Made by a program: the position numbers and the translations under genes. Below are positions 35,398 to 43,514 of a stretch of DNA of 64,000 bases, one piece after another (the first letter of the stretch is position 1; every line of letters starts with the position of its first letter). The notes under the pieces were generated by a model. That model did no database searches, was not told where the DNA came from, and worked only from the letters and a program-made list of their open reading frames with translations. Location of the stretch: the NCBI RefSeq assembly GCF_048595595.1, contig NZ_CP184347.1; one strand, 5' to 3'. Source of the stretch: Bacteroides pyogenes_A. Lineage in GTDB: Bacteria > Bacteroidota > Bacteroidia > Bacteroidales > Bacteroidaceae.

Positions 35398-35825
35398 TTT
35401 TATATATTGTTTTTTCTTTCTCTGTTCTCAGGGTTGGAAAAAGCATTATTTTCCAACGAGGGGTAAAAGTACGAAAAAAACCGCACGTCCGGATTAGATG
35501 TATTGAAAATATTTCAGAAAGAAATGAAATAAGCGTGTAACGGAAGGACTCATTAACCTTCAGGAATACTTGAATATTGTTCTCTGCGGCTTACTGAACT
35601 TACCATACATAGCTTTATTTCTTTCGGGTGCCTGAATAGATTATTCATGTTCTCTTCGGTTGGGAGGTAAATGATTGCGAAGATATTTACTTCTCGCCGG
35701 ATGTCTATGTGTTTTTATCTTCAACTCGATGTGGCCCTGCTTCACTTTTGCGGAAAGGAGTAAACAAAATAATTGTTTTTCGGAAAATATATCATTCTGT
35801 TTTCTTCTGCCTGTATACTTTTTTA
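35398..35825. other. intergenic region between divergent recJ and exporter genes
   Basis: About 430 bp without a credible gene. TACTTTTA on the minus strand (35471-35464) is a weak -7 candidate for recJ. Confidence 0.5.
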
Positions 35826-35833
35826 TACTTTTG
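35826..35833 (+). promoter_or_regulatory. putative -7 element before the ThrE/YjjP-like gene
   Basis: TACTTTTG on the plus strand, 27 bp before the start codon. Confidence 0.5.
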
Positions 35834-35860
35834 TGCCCAATTTAAAAAAACAGCAACTAC

Positions 35861-36628
35861 ATGAAGACAAGCGAATCTTTATTGTCCGTTACCAAATTTA
35901 TTGCAGAATATTCGGCTCATTTGATGGGAGCCGGCGTGCATACTTCGCGCGTGGTACGAAACTCCAAACGCATCGGAAAAGCCTTTGATGTAGAGGTCAC
36001 ATTGGCCGTGTTCCACAAAAATATTATATTGACGATTATTGATGTCGAAACCCGTGAATCTTGCCATGAAGTGGTCGATATTACTCCCCATCCCATCAGC
36101 TTCGAGCACAACTCCGAATTGAGCGCGTTGAGTTGGGAAGCTTTAGACAAGCGCCTGTCGTTGGAAGAGTTGCGTGAAAAGTACCGGAAGATTGTCTCGG
36201 CGCCGATGATACACCCACTCTTTGTACTGATATTGGTAGGTTTTGCCAACGCCTCGTTCTGTAAATTATTCGGTGGCGACCTTATTTCAATGAGCATTGT
36301 CTTTTCGGCTACCGTTACCGGCATGTTTTTAAAGCAGCAGATGCAAAAGAAGAAAATCAACCATTACATTGTTTTCATCGTTTCGGCATTCGTCGCTTCC
36401 CTCTGCGCCTCCACCTCTTTGATATTCAATACCACTTCCGGAATAGCCATGGCTACGAGTGTTCTCTATTTAGTTCCCGGAGTGCCGCTCATTAACGGAG
36501 TGATCGATGTCGTAGAAGGTTATGTGCTGACCGGCTTTTCGCGCCTCACGGAAGCTTCGTTGCTCATCATCAGCATTGCCATCGGGCTTTCCCTCACTTT
36601 ATTAATGGTAAAAAACAGTTTGATTTGA
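35861..36628 (+). CDS. ThrE/YjjP-like exporter subunit (DUF1212)
   Basis: 255 aa. Residues 1-110 are a soluble N-terminal part with the family pattern (HLMGAGVHTSRVVRNSKRIG), followed by about five membrane segments with STSLIFNTTSGIAMATSVLYLVPGVPLINGVID-type sequence (shown by its key residues S-T-S and P-G-V-P-L-I-N). This is the larger half of a split ThrE-type exporter (serine/threonine export in Corynebacterium; YjjPB in E. coli is linked to succinate export). Substrate is unresolved. Confidence 0.8.
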   Translation: MKTSESLLSVTKFIAEYSAHLMGAGVHTSRVVRNSKRIGKAFDVEVTLAVFHKNIILTIIDVETRESCHEVVDITPHPISFEHNSELSALSWEALDKRLSLEELREKYRKIVSAPMIHPLFVLILVGFANASFCKLFGGDLISMSIVFSATVTGMFLKQQMQKKKINHYIVFIVSAFVASLCASTSLIFNTTSGIAMATSVLYLVPGVPLINGVIDVVEGYVLTGFSRLTEASLLIISIAIGLSLTLLMVKNSLI

Positions 36629-36822
36629 ATATGATTTATTGAACGACAACATCTGTACATCGTGAGCCGTCATTGCGAATGCGGGATCAAAAGCCCATTG
36701 AACTATCGGGTTTCTGATGTAGAAGTGTGGGGCAAAACATTTATAACCATGAAAGAATCGACCTTATTCCACACTCTGATGTTGATAATTTATACAAATG
36801 TAAAACGATTAATTAATATACA

Positions 36823-37311
36823 ATGATAGTATTAGACATTCTTACCGACGGATTCTTTGCGGCGGTAGCGGGTATCGGTTTTGGAGCCATATCCGACCCT
36901 CCTTTGAGAGCGTTTAAAATGATTGCGGTGTTGGCCGCGTTGGGGCATGCCTGTCGTTTTTGTCTCATGACCTACTTAGGCGTCGACATTGCCACAGCTT
37001 CTTTGTTTGCAGGGCTTGTCATTGGTTTCGGGAGTTTGTGGTTGGGAAAGAAAGTGTATTGCCCGATGACAGTGCTGTATATTCCGGCTTTGCTTCCTAT
37101 GATTCCGGGCAAATTTGCCTACAACATGGTGTTTTCGCTCATCATGTGTTTGCAGACCGTGCACGAACCTGAAAAGCTTCATAAGTATATGGAAATGTTT
37201 TTCTCGAATGGCCTTATAGCCAGTACGGTGATTTTTATGCTGGCCGTGGGAGCTTCATTCCCGATGTTTTTGTTTCCCGGCAGAGCTTTTTCATTGACCA
37301 GACATCGGTAG
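36823..37311 (+). CDS. ThrE/YjjB-like exporter subunit (DUF3815)
   Basis: 162 aa with about four to five hydrophobic segments filling the protein (FFAAVAGIGFGAISDPP, then a PMTVLYIPALLPMIPGKFAYN motif typical of the family). It completes the split exporter with the gene 194 bp upstream; the two halves are fused in classical ThrE. The gap between them holds no other gene. Confidence 0.78.
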   Translation: MIVLDILTDGFFAAVAGIGFGAISDPPLRAFKMIAVLAALGHACRFCLMTYLGVDIATASLFAGLVIGFGSLWLGKKVYCPMTVLYIPALLPMIPGKFAYNMVFSLIMCLQTVHEPEKLHKYMEMFFSNGLIASTVIFMLAVGASFPMFLFPGRAFSLTRHR

Positions 37312-37356
37312 TGGTGCCGAACATGCTTCGGATTGAATGAAGTAAAAGGAAGGGCG

Positions 37357-37540
37357 GATTTTTTGGCATTGACGTCATGCCCACCGATTGCTTGGATTCA
37401 AAGAACCCCAAAGGCGTACCTGTTTACTCTCGCATTGGAGTTATGTCTGCCAGCTGCTTGGATTCAAAGAAACTCAAAGGCATACCTGTTTACTTTTGCA
37501 TTAACGTTATGTCGAATGGGGGCTTGGGTGCCTCGGCTTT
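37357..37540 (+). repeat. two and a half 66-bp repeats
   Basis: GCTTGGATTCAAAGAA occurs at 37390 and 37456, 66 bp apart, within longer units; partial units flank them with GCATT-AGTTATG-type sequence. Because 66 is a multiple of 3, an ORF of 69 codons (37333-37542) runs through and repeats a 22-residue segment, but it has no start context or known family and is treated as non-coding. Confidence 0.7.
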
Positions 37541-37607
37541 GAGGAACTGAACCTCGATCGCTTTTTTCTTATTCCGTATAAACTCTATTGAATAATAAAA
37601 CAACTTT

Positions 37608-38336
37608 ATGGAAATTTTTTGGAGAACAATAGCTTATTATAATTCAGCTACTTGGATTTTGCAGACACTGATCGTTTTAATAGGGCTGGTATGTACGGTT
37701 ATGCTTGTTCGCAAACCGCTTCCTTGGGCAAAAACAGTAATGAAACTGTATATGATTGTCCTTTATTCATGGATTGCCGTCGTATACTATTCCATTTATT
37801 GCCAAGAGCGGAGCTACAATGGAGTAATGGCCATGTTTTGGGGTGTGATGGCAGTAATATGGATATGGGACCTTATTACTGGTTATACAACGTTTGAGCG
37901 CATGCATAAGTACGACGGTTTGTCGTATTTCTTGCTGGTGATGCCTTTTGTATATCCTTTGGTCTCTTTGGCGCGCGGCCTTGAGTTTCCCGAAATGACT
38001 TCTCCGGTGATGCCTTGCTCAGTAGTCGTATTCACCATCGGACTATTATTATTGTTTGGCCGGAAAGTGAATATGTTTCTGGTACTTTTCCTTTGTCATT
38101 GGTCGCTCATCGGTCTGTCGAAGACTTACTTTTTCCGCATACCGGAGGACTTCTTACTGGCAAGTGCCACTATTCCCGGACTTTATCTGTTTTTCAGGGA
38201 ATACTTTCTGAACGATTTGCATGCGGACACCAAACCAAAGTCGAAATATATCAATTGGCTGTTGCTTTTCGTTTGTGTAGGACTCGCTGTTTTGCTCACT
38301 GCTACGCTTTTTCTGGAGTTGACAACGAAGAGCTGA
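37608..38336 (+). CDS. multi-span membrane protein, DUF6064-like
   Basis: 242-aa inner-membrane protein with about seven hydrophobic segments (near residues 17-35, 45-65, 73-92, 107-122, 133-150, 155-172 and 215-235) and no soluble domain. The layout and the N-terminal YYNSATWILQ segment resemble DUF6064 proteins, but this is a recollection, not a verified match. Function unknown. It lies upstream of the tRNA-Gly gene and may be monocistronic. Confidence 0.6.
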   Translation: MEIFWRTIAYYNSATWILQTLIVLIGLVCTVMLVRKPLPWAKTVMKLYMIVLYSWIAVVYYSIYCQERSYNGVMAMFWGVMAVIWIWDLITGYTTFERMHKYDGLSYFLLVMPFVYPLVSLARGLEFPEMTSPVMPCSVVVFTIGLLLLFGRKVNMFLVLFLCHWSLIGLSKTYFFRIPEDFLLASATIPGLYLFFREYFLNDLHADTKPKSKYINWLLLFVCVGLAVLLTATLFLELTTKS

Positions 38337-38520
38337 TGGTGCGGAACTCATTTTCCGGAGGATAGGCGTGCATTGTTCTCCCGGACAACGGCTTCGAGGT
38401 AAACATTGTAGGTATCTGTCCGCGAATGAATCCGGTCGTTTTCGTTAAGGGATACGTATCGCTCATCCCGAAAAAGATTGGGTTGAGATATTTCCTTGCG
38501 ATAAAATATGAAGATTCTTA

Positions 38521-38550
38521 TTTGAGATATAAAAAATATAATTACCTTTG
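38521..38550 (+). promoter_or_regulatory. promoter of tRNA-Gly
   Basis: TTTG (38521-38524) and TACCTTTG (38543-38550) separated by 18 bp, a near-consensus Bacteroidetes promoter, about 43 bp before the tRNA. Confidence 0.7.
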
Positions 38551-38592
38551 TGCTACAATTTTTGCAAGGTATTGCAGAAAGGTTATGAATGC

Positions 38593-38668
38593 GCGGTAAT
38601 AGCTCAGTTGGTAGAGCACTAGCTTCCCAAGCTGGGGGTCGCGAGTTCGAGTCTCGTTTACCGCTCCA
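38593..38668 (+). tRNA. tRNA-Gly (anticodon CCC)
   Basis: 76 nt with encoded CCA. The acceptor stem GCGGTAA pairs with TTACCGC; D-arm AGCTCAGTTGGTAGAGC; anticodon arm CTAGC-TTCCCAA-GCTGG with anticodon CCC at loop positions 34-36; T-arm with GTTCGAG. Discriminator base T. It reads GGG codons. A decayed copy of its 3' half lies about 180 bp downstream. Confidence 0.95.
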
Positions 38669-38680
38669 TTTGAAGATCAG

Positions 38681-38711
38681 GCAGTTACAATTCTTTGTGG
38701 CTGCTTTTTTT
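38681..38711 (+). terminator. terminator after tRNA-Gly
   Basis: GCAGTTACAA (38681-38690) pairs with TTGTGGCTGC (38695-38704, two G-U pairs) around a 4-nt loop, followed by T7. Confidence 0.75.
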
Positions 38712-38775
38712 GTGTCGCTTTTTACAAATTAATTCCTGTCTTGGATAGTTTTGCCGGCTTTTACCTACACTTGTA

Positions 38776-38794
38776 GTGCAAATCTGGTGCAAAT
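38776..38794 (-). repeat. vestigial integrase-type end motif
   Basis: On the minus strand reads ATTTGCACCAGATTTGCAC, identical at 15 of 19 positions to the left end of the mobilizable element at 48082 (ATTTGTACCATATTTGTGC). It suggests a remnant of an earlier tyrosine-recombinase element. Confidence 0.45.
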
Positions 38795-38846
38795 AATATT
38801 TTAAGTTAGATATATTGATTATTAGTTTATTTATTAGCTTCAAAAG

Positions 38847-38892
38847 AACTTCCCAAGTTGGGAACCGGGAGTCTGATCTCGTTTACTGCTCA
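38847..38892 (+). pseudogene. decayed 3' fragment of tRNA-Gly (vestigial att site)
   Basis: Resembles the tRNA-Gly from the anticodon arm to CCA: ACTTCCCAAGTTGGG against the tRNA's GCTTCCCAAGCTGGG, then CTCGTTTAC-GCTC-A at the 3' end. Internal differences break the T-arm, so it is not a functional tRNA. A duplicated tRNA 3' end is the usual scar of site-specific integration. Confidence 0.7.
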
Positions 38893-38993
38893 ATATTGAT
38901 ACAAAGATAGTTATCTATGCTTTTTTCATTTTTGATATCGAAACGCTAATCCGGCATCGATAACTGAAAGTTATATCGCATAAATAGAAACGA

Positions 38994-39025
38994 TTGGTAT
39001 ACTTAGGGCGTTTGTTGTATCTTTG
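38994..39025 (+). promoter_or_regulatory. promoter of the YeiH-family gene
   Basis: TTG (38994-38996) and TATCTTTG (39018-39025) separated by 21 bp. It rules out the upstream in-frame ATG at 38994 as the start. Confidence 0.65.
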
Positions 39026-39053
39026 CGCTTCGGAAATAATAAAAAATACCCTT

Positions 39054-40049
39054 ATGATTTCAACCGTAACAAAAACGCTGCAAGCAAACAACAAAGCGAT
39101 TTACGTCGCTCTTCTTTCCTCATTGAGTTTCTTTCTGTTTTTAGATTATATTCCCGGCATGCAGGCATGGTCTGCATGGGTGACACCTCCGGTAGCCCTG
39201 TTTCTCGGACTGGTTTTCGCATTGGTTTGCGGCCGGGCGCACCCGAAGTTTAATAAGAAAACCTCTAAATATCTGCTGCAATATTCCGTTGTCGGACTAG
39301 GCTTCGGCATGAACCTCCACGATGCTTTGGCTTCGGGCAGGGAAGGGATGGAGTTTACCATCCTCTCTGTAGCGGGCACGCTGCTGATCGGTTGGTTTAT
39401 CGGGCGGAAAATCTTCAAAGTCGACCGTAACACTTCTTATCTTATCAGTTCCGGAACCGCCATTTGCGGCGGTAGCGCCATTGCGGTGGTAGGGCCTGTG
39501 TTGAAAGCGAAAGACAGTGAAATGTCCGTCGCGTTGGGAACGGTTTTCATTCTCAATGCCATTGCCCTGTTTATCTTTCCTCTGATAGGACATGCCCTGA
39601 ATATGACTCAACATGAGTTCGGTACATGGGCGGCAATTGCCATTCACGACACCAGTTCGGTGGTAGGAGCGGGAGCCGCCTATGGCGAAGAAGCGCTAAA
39701 GGTAGCCACAACCATAAAATTGACTCGTGCTCTTTGGATTATTCCCGTAGCGTTTGCCACGTCTTTCATCTTTAAGAGCAAAGGACAAAAGGTAAGTATC
39801 CCTTGGTTTATTTTCTTTTTCGTTCTGGCGATGGTTGCGAATACGTATCTGCTGGCACATGTTCCTGCGTTGGGAGAGGCTATTAATAGATTTGCACGAA
39901 AGACACTTACCATTACGATGTTCTTCATCGGAGCTTCGCTTTCCGTCGATGTGCTTAGGTCTGTAGGAGTGAGACCGCTCGTTCAGGGTGTGTTGCTCTG
40001 GATTGTCATCAGCCTGAGTACGTTGGCTTATATTTACTTTTTTGTATAA
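39054..40049 (+). CDS. YeiH-family putative sulfate exporter
   Basis: About 331 aa from the ATG giving MISTVTKTLQANN, downstream of the promoter. About ten membrane segments. UPF0324/YeiH features include SSGTAICGGSAIAVVGPVLKA near residue 130 and AIHDTSSVVGAGAAYG near 195. Family members are called putative sulfate exporters and are linked to taurine/sulfonate use in some bacteria; no such genes are adjacent here, so the substrate is open. Confidence 0.88.
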   Translation: MISTVTKTLQANNKAIYVALLSSLSFFLFLDYIPGMQAWSAWVTPPVALFLGLVFALVCGRAHPKFNKKTSKYLLQYSVVGLGFGMNLHDALASGREGMEFTILSVAGTLLIGWFIGRKIFKVDRNTSYLISSGTAICGGSAIAVVGPVLKAKDSEMSVALGTVFILNAIALFIFPLIGHALNMTQHEFGTWAAIAIHDTSSVVGAGAAYGEEALKVATTIKLTRALWIIPVAFATSFIFKSKGQKVSIPWFIFFFVLAMVANTYLLAHVPALGEAINRFARKTLTITMFFIGASLSVDVLRSVGVRPLVQGVLLWIVISLSTLAYIYFFV

Positions 40050-40518
40050 GCCGGATCTTACTTTTTAACTTTTCGGTATTTGCAGCCATCCGCATTTTGA
40101 CACAGAGGCGCGCGGTTGTAATATAAAAATTGGGTGAAGCGGACTTGTTGCATCGACCGCTTCACCCAACTTGATAAAACACTAATTCCGACAGGCGTTC
40201 TGTTTTCAGACAAAAACCGTTCCGTTTTCGCAGATTACTTTTGTTGTTCGAACTTGGCGATATACAGGAAACGTGTGGGTTATTCCGTTCTCGCGGATCA
40301 CTTTCTTTACCTGAGGGCACTCCGTCCTTTTTTTTATTTTCCCGAAAAAGGGGACCGGATCGAAATGCACGGTATATGAGGTCTTCTCTATTCATGATAA
40401 AGAAAACGATTTCAATTTTCGATTGTGCGTGATCCGGTTTTCTTGTATGAACCGTCCGGCTTTTCAGACTGACTTCGGAAAAGCCGGAAACAACTGCCGG
40501 ATTTCCGTAATGCGCTTT
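40050..40518. other. convergent intergenic region with two stem-loops
   Basis: Between the ends of the YeiH-type gene and recA. TTGGGTGAAGCGG (40130-40142) pairs perfectly with CCGCTTCACCCAA (40157-40169) and is flanked by AAAAA on the left, so on the minus strand a T5 follows. A second 10-bp stem (40456-40465 with 40478-40487, CCGGCTTTTC) lies just past recA. No gene is seen. Confidence 0.6.
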
Positions 40519-41553
40519 TTATTTCTTCTTCAGTTCCTCGAAGATCAACCCTTCCAATTCTTCTGAGAGTTCCGGATTGTCGGCGATACATTGTTTGGCG
40601 GCATCGCGTCCCTGTCCCAGTTTCGTGTCGTTGTAGCTGTACCACGAACCGCTCTTTTTAATGATACCCATGTCTGTACCCAAGTCGATAATTTCTCCGG
40701 AGTGGGAGATCCCCTCGCCGAACATGATGTCGAATTCCGCCTTGCGGAAAGGAGGAGCCACTTTGTTCTTCACCACTTTTACTTTCGTCAGCTTTCCAAG
40801 CACCTCTTCTCCATCTTTGATAGGACTTCCCGGACGGATATCCAGGCGAACCGAAGCATAGAACTTCAGCGCGTTACCTCCGGTTGTCGTTTCCGGATTG
40901 CCGAACATGACACCGATTTTCTCGCGAAGCTGGTTGATGAAGATACAAGTCGTACGTGTCTTGCTGACGGTTGCAGTCAGTTTGCGCAAAGCCTGAGACA
41001 TCAAGCGTGCTTGGAGTCCGACTTTGTTTTCGCCCATATCGCCTTCGATCTCCGATTTCGGAGTCAATGCGGCAACAGAGTCGATAACGATAATGTCGAT
41101 AGCCGACGAGCGAATCAACTGCTCGGCAATTTCCAACGCTTGTTCTCCGTTGTCGGGTTGAGATATCCATAAATTGTCGATATCCACGCCGAGCTTGGCT
41201 GCGTAAAAGCGGTCGAACGCGTGCTCCGCATCGATGAAAGCAGCGATCCCTCCGGCTTTTTGCGCTTCGGCGATGGCATGAATGGCGAGTGTCGTTTTAC
41301 CCGAAGACTCCGGTCCGTATATCTCGATGATTCTGCCACGGGGATATCCGCCTACGCCTAATGCCACATTCAAGCCGATAGACCCGGTAGGTATCACCTC
41401 TACTTGTTCCACACTTTCGTCTCCCATTTTCATGATAGAGCCTTTGCCGAAATTCTTTTCTATTTTTTCCATTGCAGCCTGCAAGGCTTTGAGCTTTTCG
41501 CTCGAACCTTTTTTGTTGTCTGCTTCAAAGTTCAGTTCGTCTTTTTTTGCCAT
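40519..41553 (-). CDS. recA: recombinase RecA
   Basis: 344-aa strand-exchange protein and SOS coprotease. Walker A GPESSGKTTLAIH near residue 80, AFIDAEHAFD near 108, IDSVAALTPKSEIEGDMG (L1 region) near 158 and the L2 region GNPETTTGGNALKFYASVR near 212. The C-terminus is short and Lys/Glu-rich. It starts 52 bp after bcp on the same strand; no LexA-type operator was recognised. Confidence 0.98.
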   Translation of the reverse strand: MAKKDELNFEADNKKGSSEKLKALQAAMEKIEKNFGKGSIMKMGDESVEQVEVIPTGSIGLNVALGVGGYPRGRIIEIYGPESSGKTTLAIHAIAEAQKAGGIAAFIDAEHAFDRFYAAKLGVDIDNLWISQPDNGEQALEIAEQLIRSSAIDIIVIDSVAALTPKSEIEGDMGENKVGLQARLMSQALRKLTATVSKTRTTCIFINQLREKIGVMFGNPETTTGGNALKFYASVRLDIRPGSPIKDGEEVLGKLTKVKVVKNKVAPPFRKAEFDIMFGEGISHSGEIIDLGTDMGIIKKSGSWYSYNDTKLGQGRDAAKQCIADNPELSEELEGLIFEELKKK

Positions 41554-41605
41554 CTGTTCTTTTGTTTTTAAGTTCTTGGTCGGGGCAGTTCCTTTTTTTG
41601 CGAAA

Positions 41606-42055
41606 CTATCCCAATATCTGTGAAGCGTGTTCTTTGGTCTTCACCTCTTTAGAAGTAATGATTCGTTCCACAACGCCTTTTTCATCGATAACGAAAGTGG
41701 TGCGGAAAGTTCCCATGTAAGTGCGTCCGTACATTTTCTTTTCTCCCCATACTCCAAACTGTTCCACCAGTTTCTTATCGGTATCGGCTATAAGTGTAAA
41801 GGGAAGGTTGTTCTTCTCTATGAATTTCCGGTGCGACTTTTCGTCGTCCACGCTTACGCCGATCACTTCATAGCCTGCTTTGCGAAGCTCGGCATAATTG
41901 TCGCGCAGATTGCAAGCTTGTGCGGTGCAACCCGATGTGCTGTCTTTGGGATAAAAATACAATACTACCTTCTTTCCTTTGTATGCGCTCAGGCAAATCT
42001 CTTTGCCGTTTTCGTCGATGCCTAAGATTTCGGGCGCTTTATCTCCTACATTCAT
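41606..42055 (-). CDS. bcp: thioredoxin-dependent thiol peroxidase (BCP)
   Basis: About 149 aa from MNVGDKAPEILG (ATG at 42055, with another directly before at 42058); the longer frame to 42115 runs into a hairpin. AhpC/TSA fold with FYPKDSTSGCTAQAC, giving the peroxidatic Cys (SGCT) and the nearby resolving Cys four residues on, as in atypical 2-Cys peroxiredoxins. It reduces H2O2 and organic peroxides with thioredoxin; trxB is at 24 kb. Upstream of recA and probably co-transcribed. Confidence 0.94.
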   Translation of the reverse strand: MNVGDKAPEILGIDENGKEICLSAYKGKKVVLYFYPKDSTSGCTAQACNLRDNYAELRKAGYEVIGVSVDDEKSHRKFIEKNNLPFTLIADTDKKLVEQFGVWGEKKMYGRTYMGTFRTTFVIDEKGVVERIITSKEVKTKEHASQILG

Positions 42056-42086
42056 CATGACTTCTTTTTTAATGGTTATATAAATA

Positions 42087-42140
42087 CCGATGCATCCACG
42101 GAGAATGTAGCACATATATTCCGTCTCCTGGGTGCATCGG
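42087..42140 (-). terminator. stem-loop between the CANSDH and bcp genes
   Basis: CCGATGCATCC (42087-42097) pairs with GGGTGCATCGG with one mismatch, and an inner GGAG/CTCC pairing extends it. On the minus strand it is followed by a weak T-rich run (TATTTATATA). It may be a terminator or attenuate bcp-recA. Confidence 0.5.
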
Positions 42141-42165
42141 CCGGTTTGTTTATTTATGCGGGCTG

Positions 42166-43359
42166 TTACAGTTCAAGATCCTTGTCGAATTCTTCGTGCC
42201 AGGGCAATCCTTGCTTGTTGAGCTGTTCCATAAACGGATCGGGGTTGAACTCTTCCACATTGTTCACGCCCGGGCGTTTCCATTCGCCTTTGAAGAACAT
42301 CATGGCTCCGATCATGGCAGGAACCCCTGTCGTATAGCTTACTCCCTGCATGCCTGTTTCCTTGTATGCTTCCTGATGGCTGCAATTATTGTACACGTAA
42401 TACGTGCGTTCTTTGCCGTCTTTGATTCCGCGGATACGGCAGCCGATGGAAGTTTCTCCTTCATAGTTTTCACCTAAGTCTTGCGGATTGGGCAATACGG
42501 CTTTCAGGAATTGCAACGGAACGATCTTCATGCCATTGTAGTCTACTTCGTCGATACGCGCCATGCCGATGTTCTGTATGACGCGAAGGTGAGTCAGATA
42601 CTCCTGTCCGAAAGTCATCCAGAAACGGGCGCGCTTGATGGTCGGGAAGTTTTTTACCAACGATTCCAGTTCTTCGTGATAAAGTAGGTATGAGTCGCGC
42701 GGTCCGATATTCGGATATGTGAGGTCTTTATGAATCTCCAACGGTTGGGTGGTCACCCATTTGCCGTTTTCATAGTAACGACCGTTCTGAGTGATTTCAC
42801 GAATATTGATTTCGGGATTGAAATTGGTGGCGAATGCTTTGTGATGGTTTCCCGCATTACAGTCCACAATATCCAGATAGTGAATTTCGTCGAAATAATG
42901 CTTGGCGGCATAGGCTGTGAATATTCCACTTACACCCGGGTCGAAGCCGCATCCTAATATCGCAGTCAGTCCGGCTTCTTTGAAACGCTCGTGATAAGCC
43001 CATTGCCAACTGTATTCGAAATGAGCTTCGTCTTTCGGCTCGTAATTGGCGGTATCGAGATAGTTGACTCCGGCTTTCAGGCAGGCTTCCATGATTGTAA
43101 GGTCCTGATAAGGGAGCGCTACGTTGATCACCATCTCCGGTTTGAAGTCGTTGAACAACGCTACCAGTTCGTCTACATTGTCGGCATCTACCTTGGCGGT
43201 TTTGATGTTCGGATTCCCTATTGCTTCGACAATCTTGTCGCACTTTTCTTTCGTACGGCTGGCAATCATGATGTCTGTGAATACATCGGCATTTTGTGCC
43301 ACTTTGTGTGCAACGACAGTACCCACACCGCCTGCACCGATAATAAGAACTCTACCCAT
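42166..43359 (-). CDS. carboxynorspermidine/carboxyspermidine synthase
   Basis: 397-aa saccharopine-dehydrogenase-fold enzyme. The start MGRVLIIGAGGVGTVVAHK is the NAD(P) loop; NVALPYQDLTIMEACLKAGVNYLDTANYE and LGCGFDPGVSG are typical of the family (partial motifs given). Its length and C-terminal GMQGVSYTTGVPAMIGA block fit carboxynorspermidine synthase, which condenses aspartate semialdehyde with a diamine in the alternative spermidine route of Bacteroidetes, rather than lysine-pathway enzymes. The decarboxylase partner (nspC) is not in the window. It has its own promoter. Confidence 0.82.
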   Translation of the reverse strand: MGRVLIIGAGGVGTVVAHKVAQNADVFTDIMIASRTKEKCDKIVEAIGNPNIKTAKVDADNVDELVALFNDFKPEMVINVALPYQDLTIMEACLKAGVNYLDTANYEPKDEAHFEYSWQWAYHERFKEAGLTAILGCGFDPGVSGIFTAYAAKHYFDEIHYLDIVDCNAGNHHKAFATNFNPEINIREITQNGRYYENGKWVTTQPLEIHKDLTYPNIGPRDSYLLYHEELESLVKNFPTIKRARFWMTFGQEYLTHLRVIQNIGMARIDEVDYNGMKIVPLQFLKAVLPNPQDLGENYEGETSIGCRIRGIKDGKERTYYVYNNCSHQEAYKETGMQGVSYTTGVPAMIGAMMFFKGEWKRPGVNNVEEFNPDPFMEQLNKQGLPWHEEFDKDLEL

Positions 43360-43467
43360 TTTTATGAATTATGATTTATAGTTTGTTTTTTATGGTTTTC
43401 GAGCTGCGCAGCCGTGTGTGTAACCGATGTGACTCATAGTCGGCTGTTTACAACTTTCAAATCATTG

Positions 43468-43475
43468 CAAATATA
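43468..43475 (-). promoter_or_regulatory. putative -7 element before the carboxynorspermidine synthase gene
   Basis: TATATTTG on the minus strand, 108 bp before the start, leaving a leader of about 100 nt. Confidence 0.45.
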
Positions 43476-43514
43476 CATTTTTATTTTTAGATAGCTGCGG
43501 CGGGCTCTCCTTTT

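Noticed and set aside
37333..37542. 69-codon ORF over the 66-bp repeats as a gene
   Set aside because: No start context, no recognisable family, and it consists almost only of the repeat.
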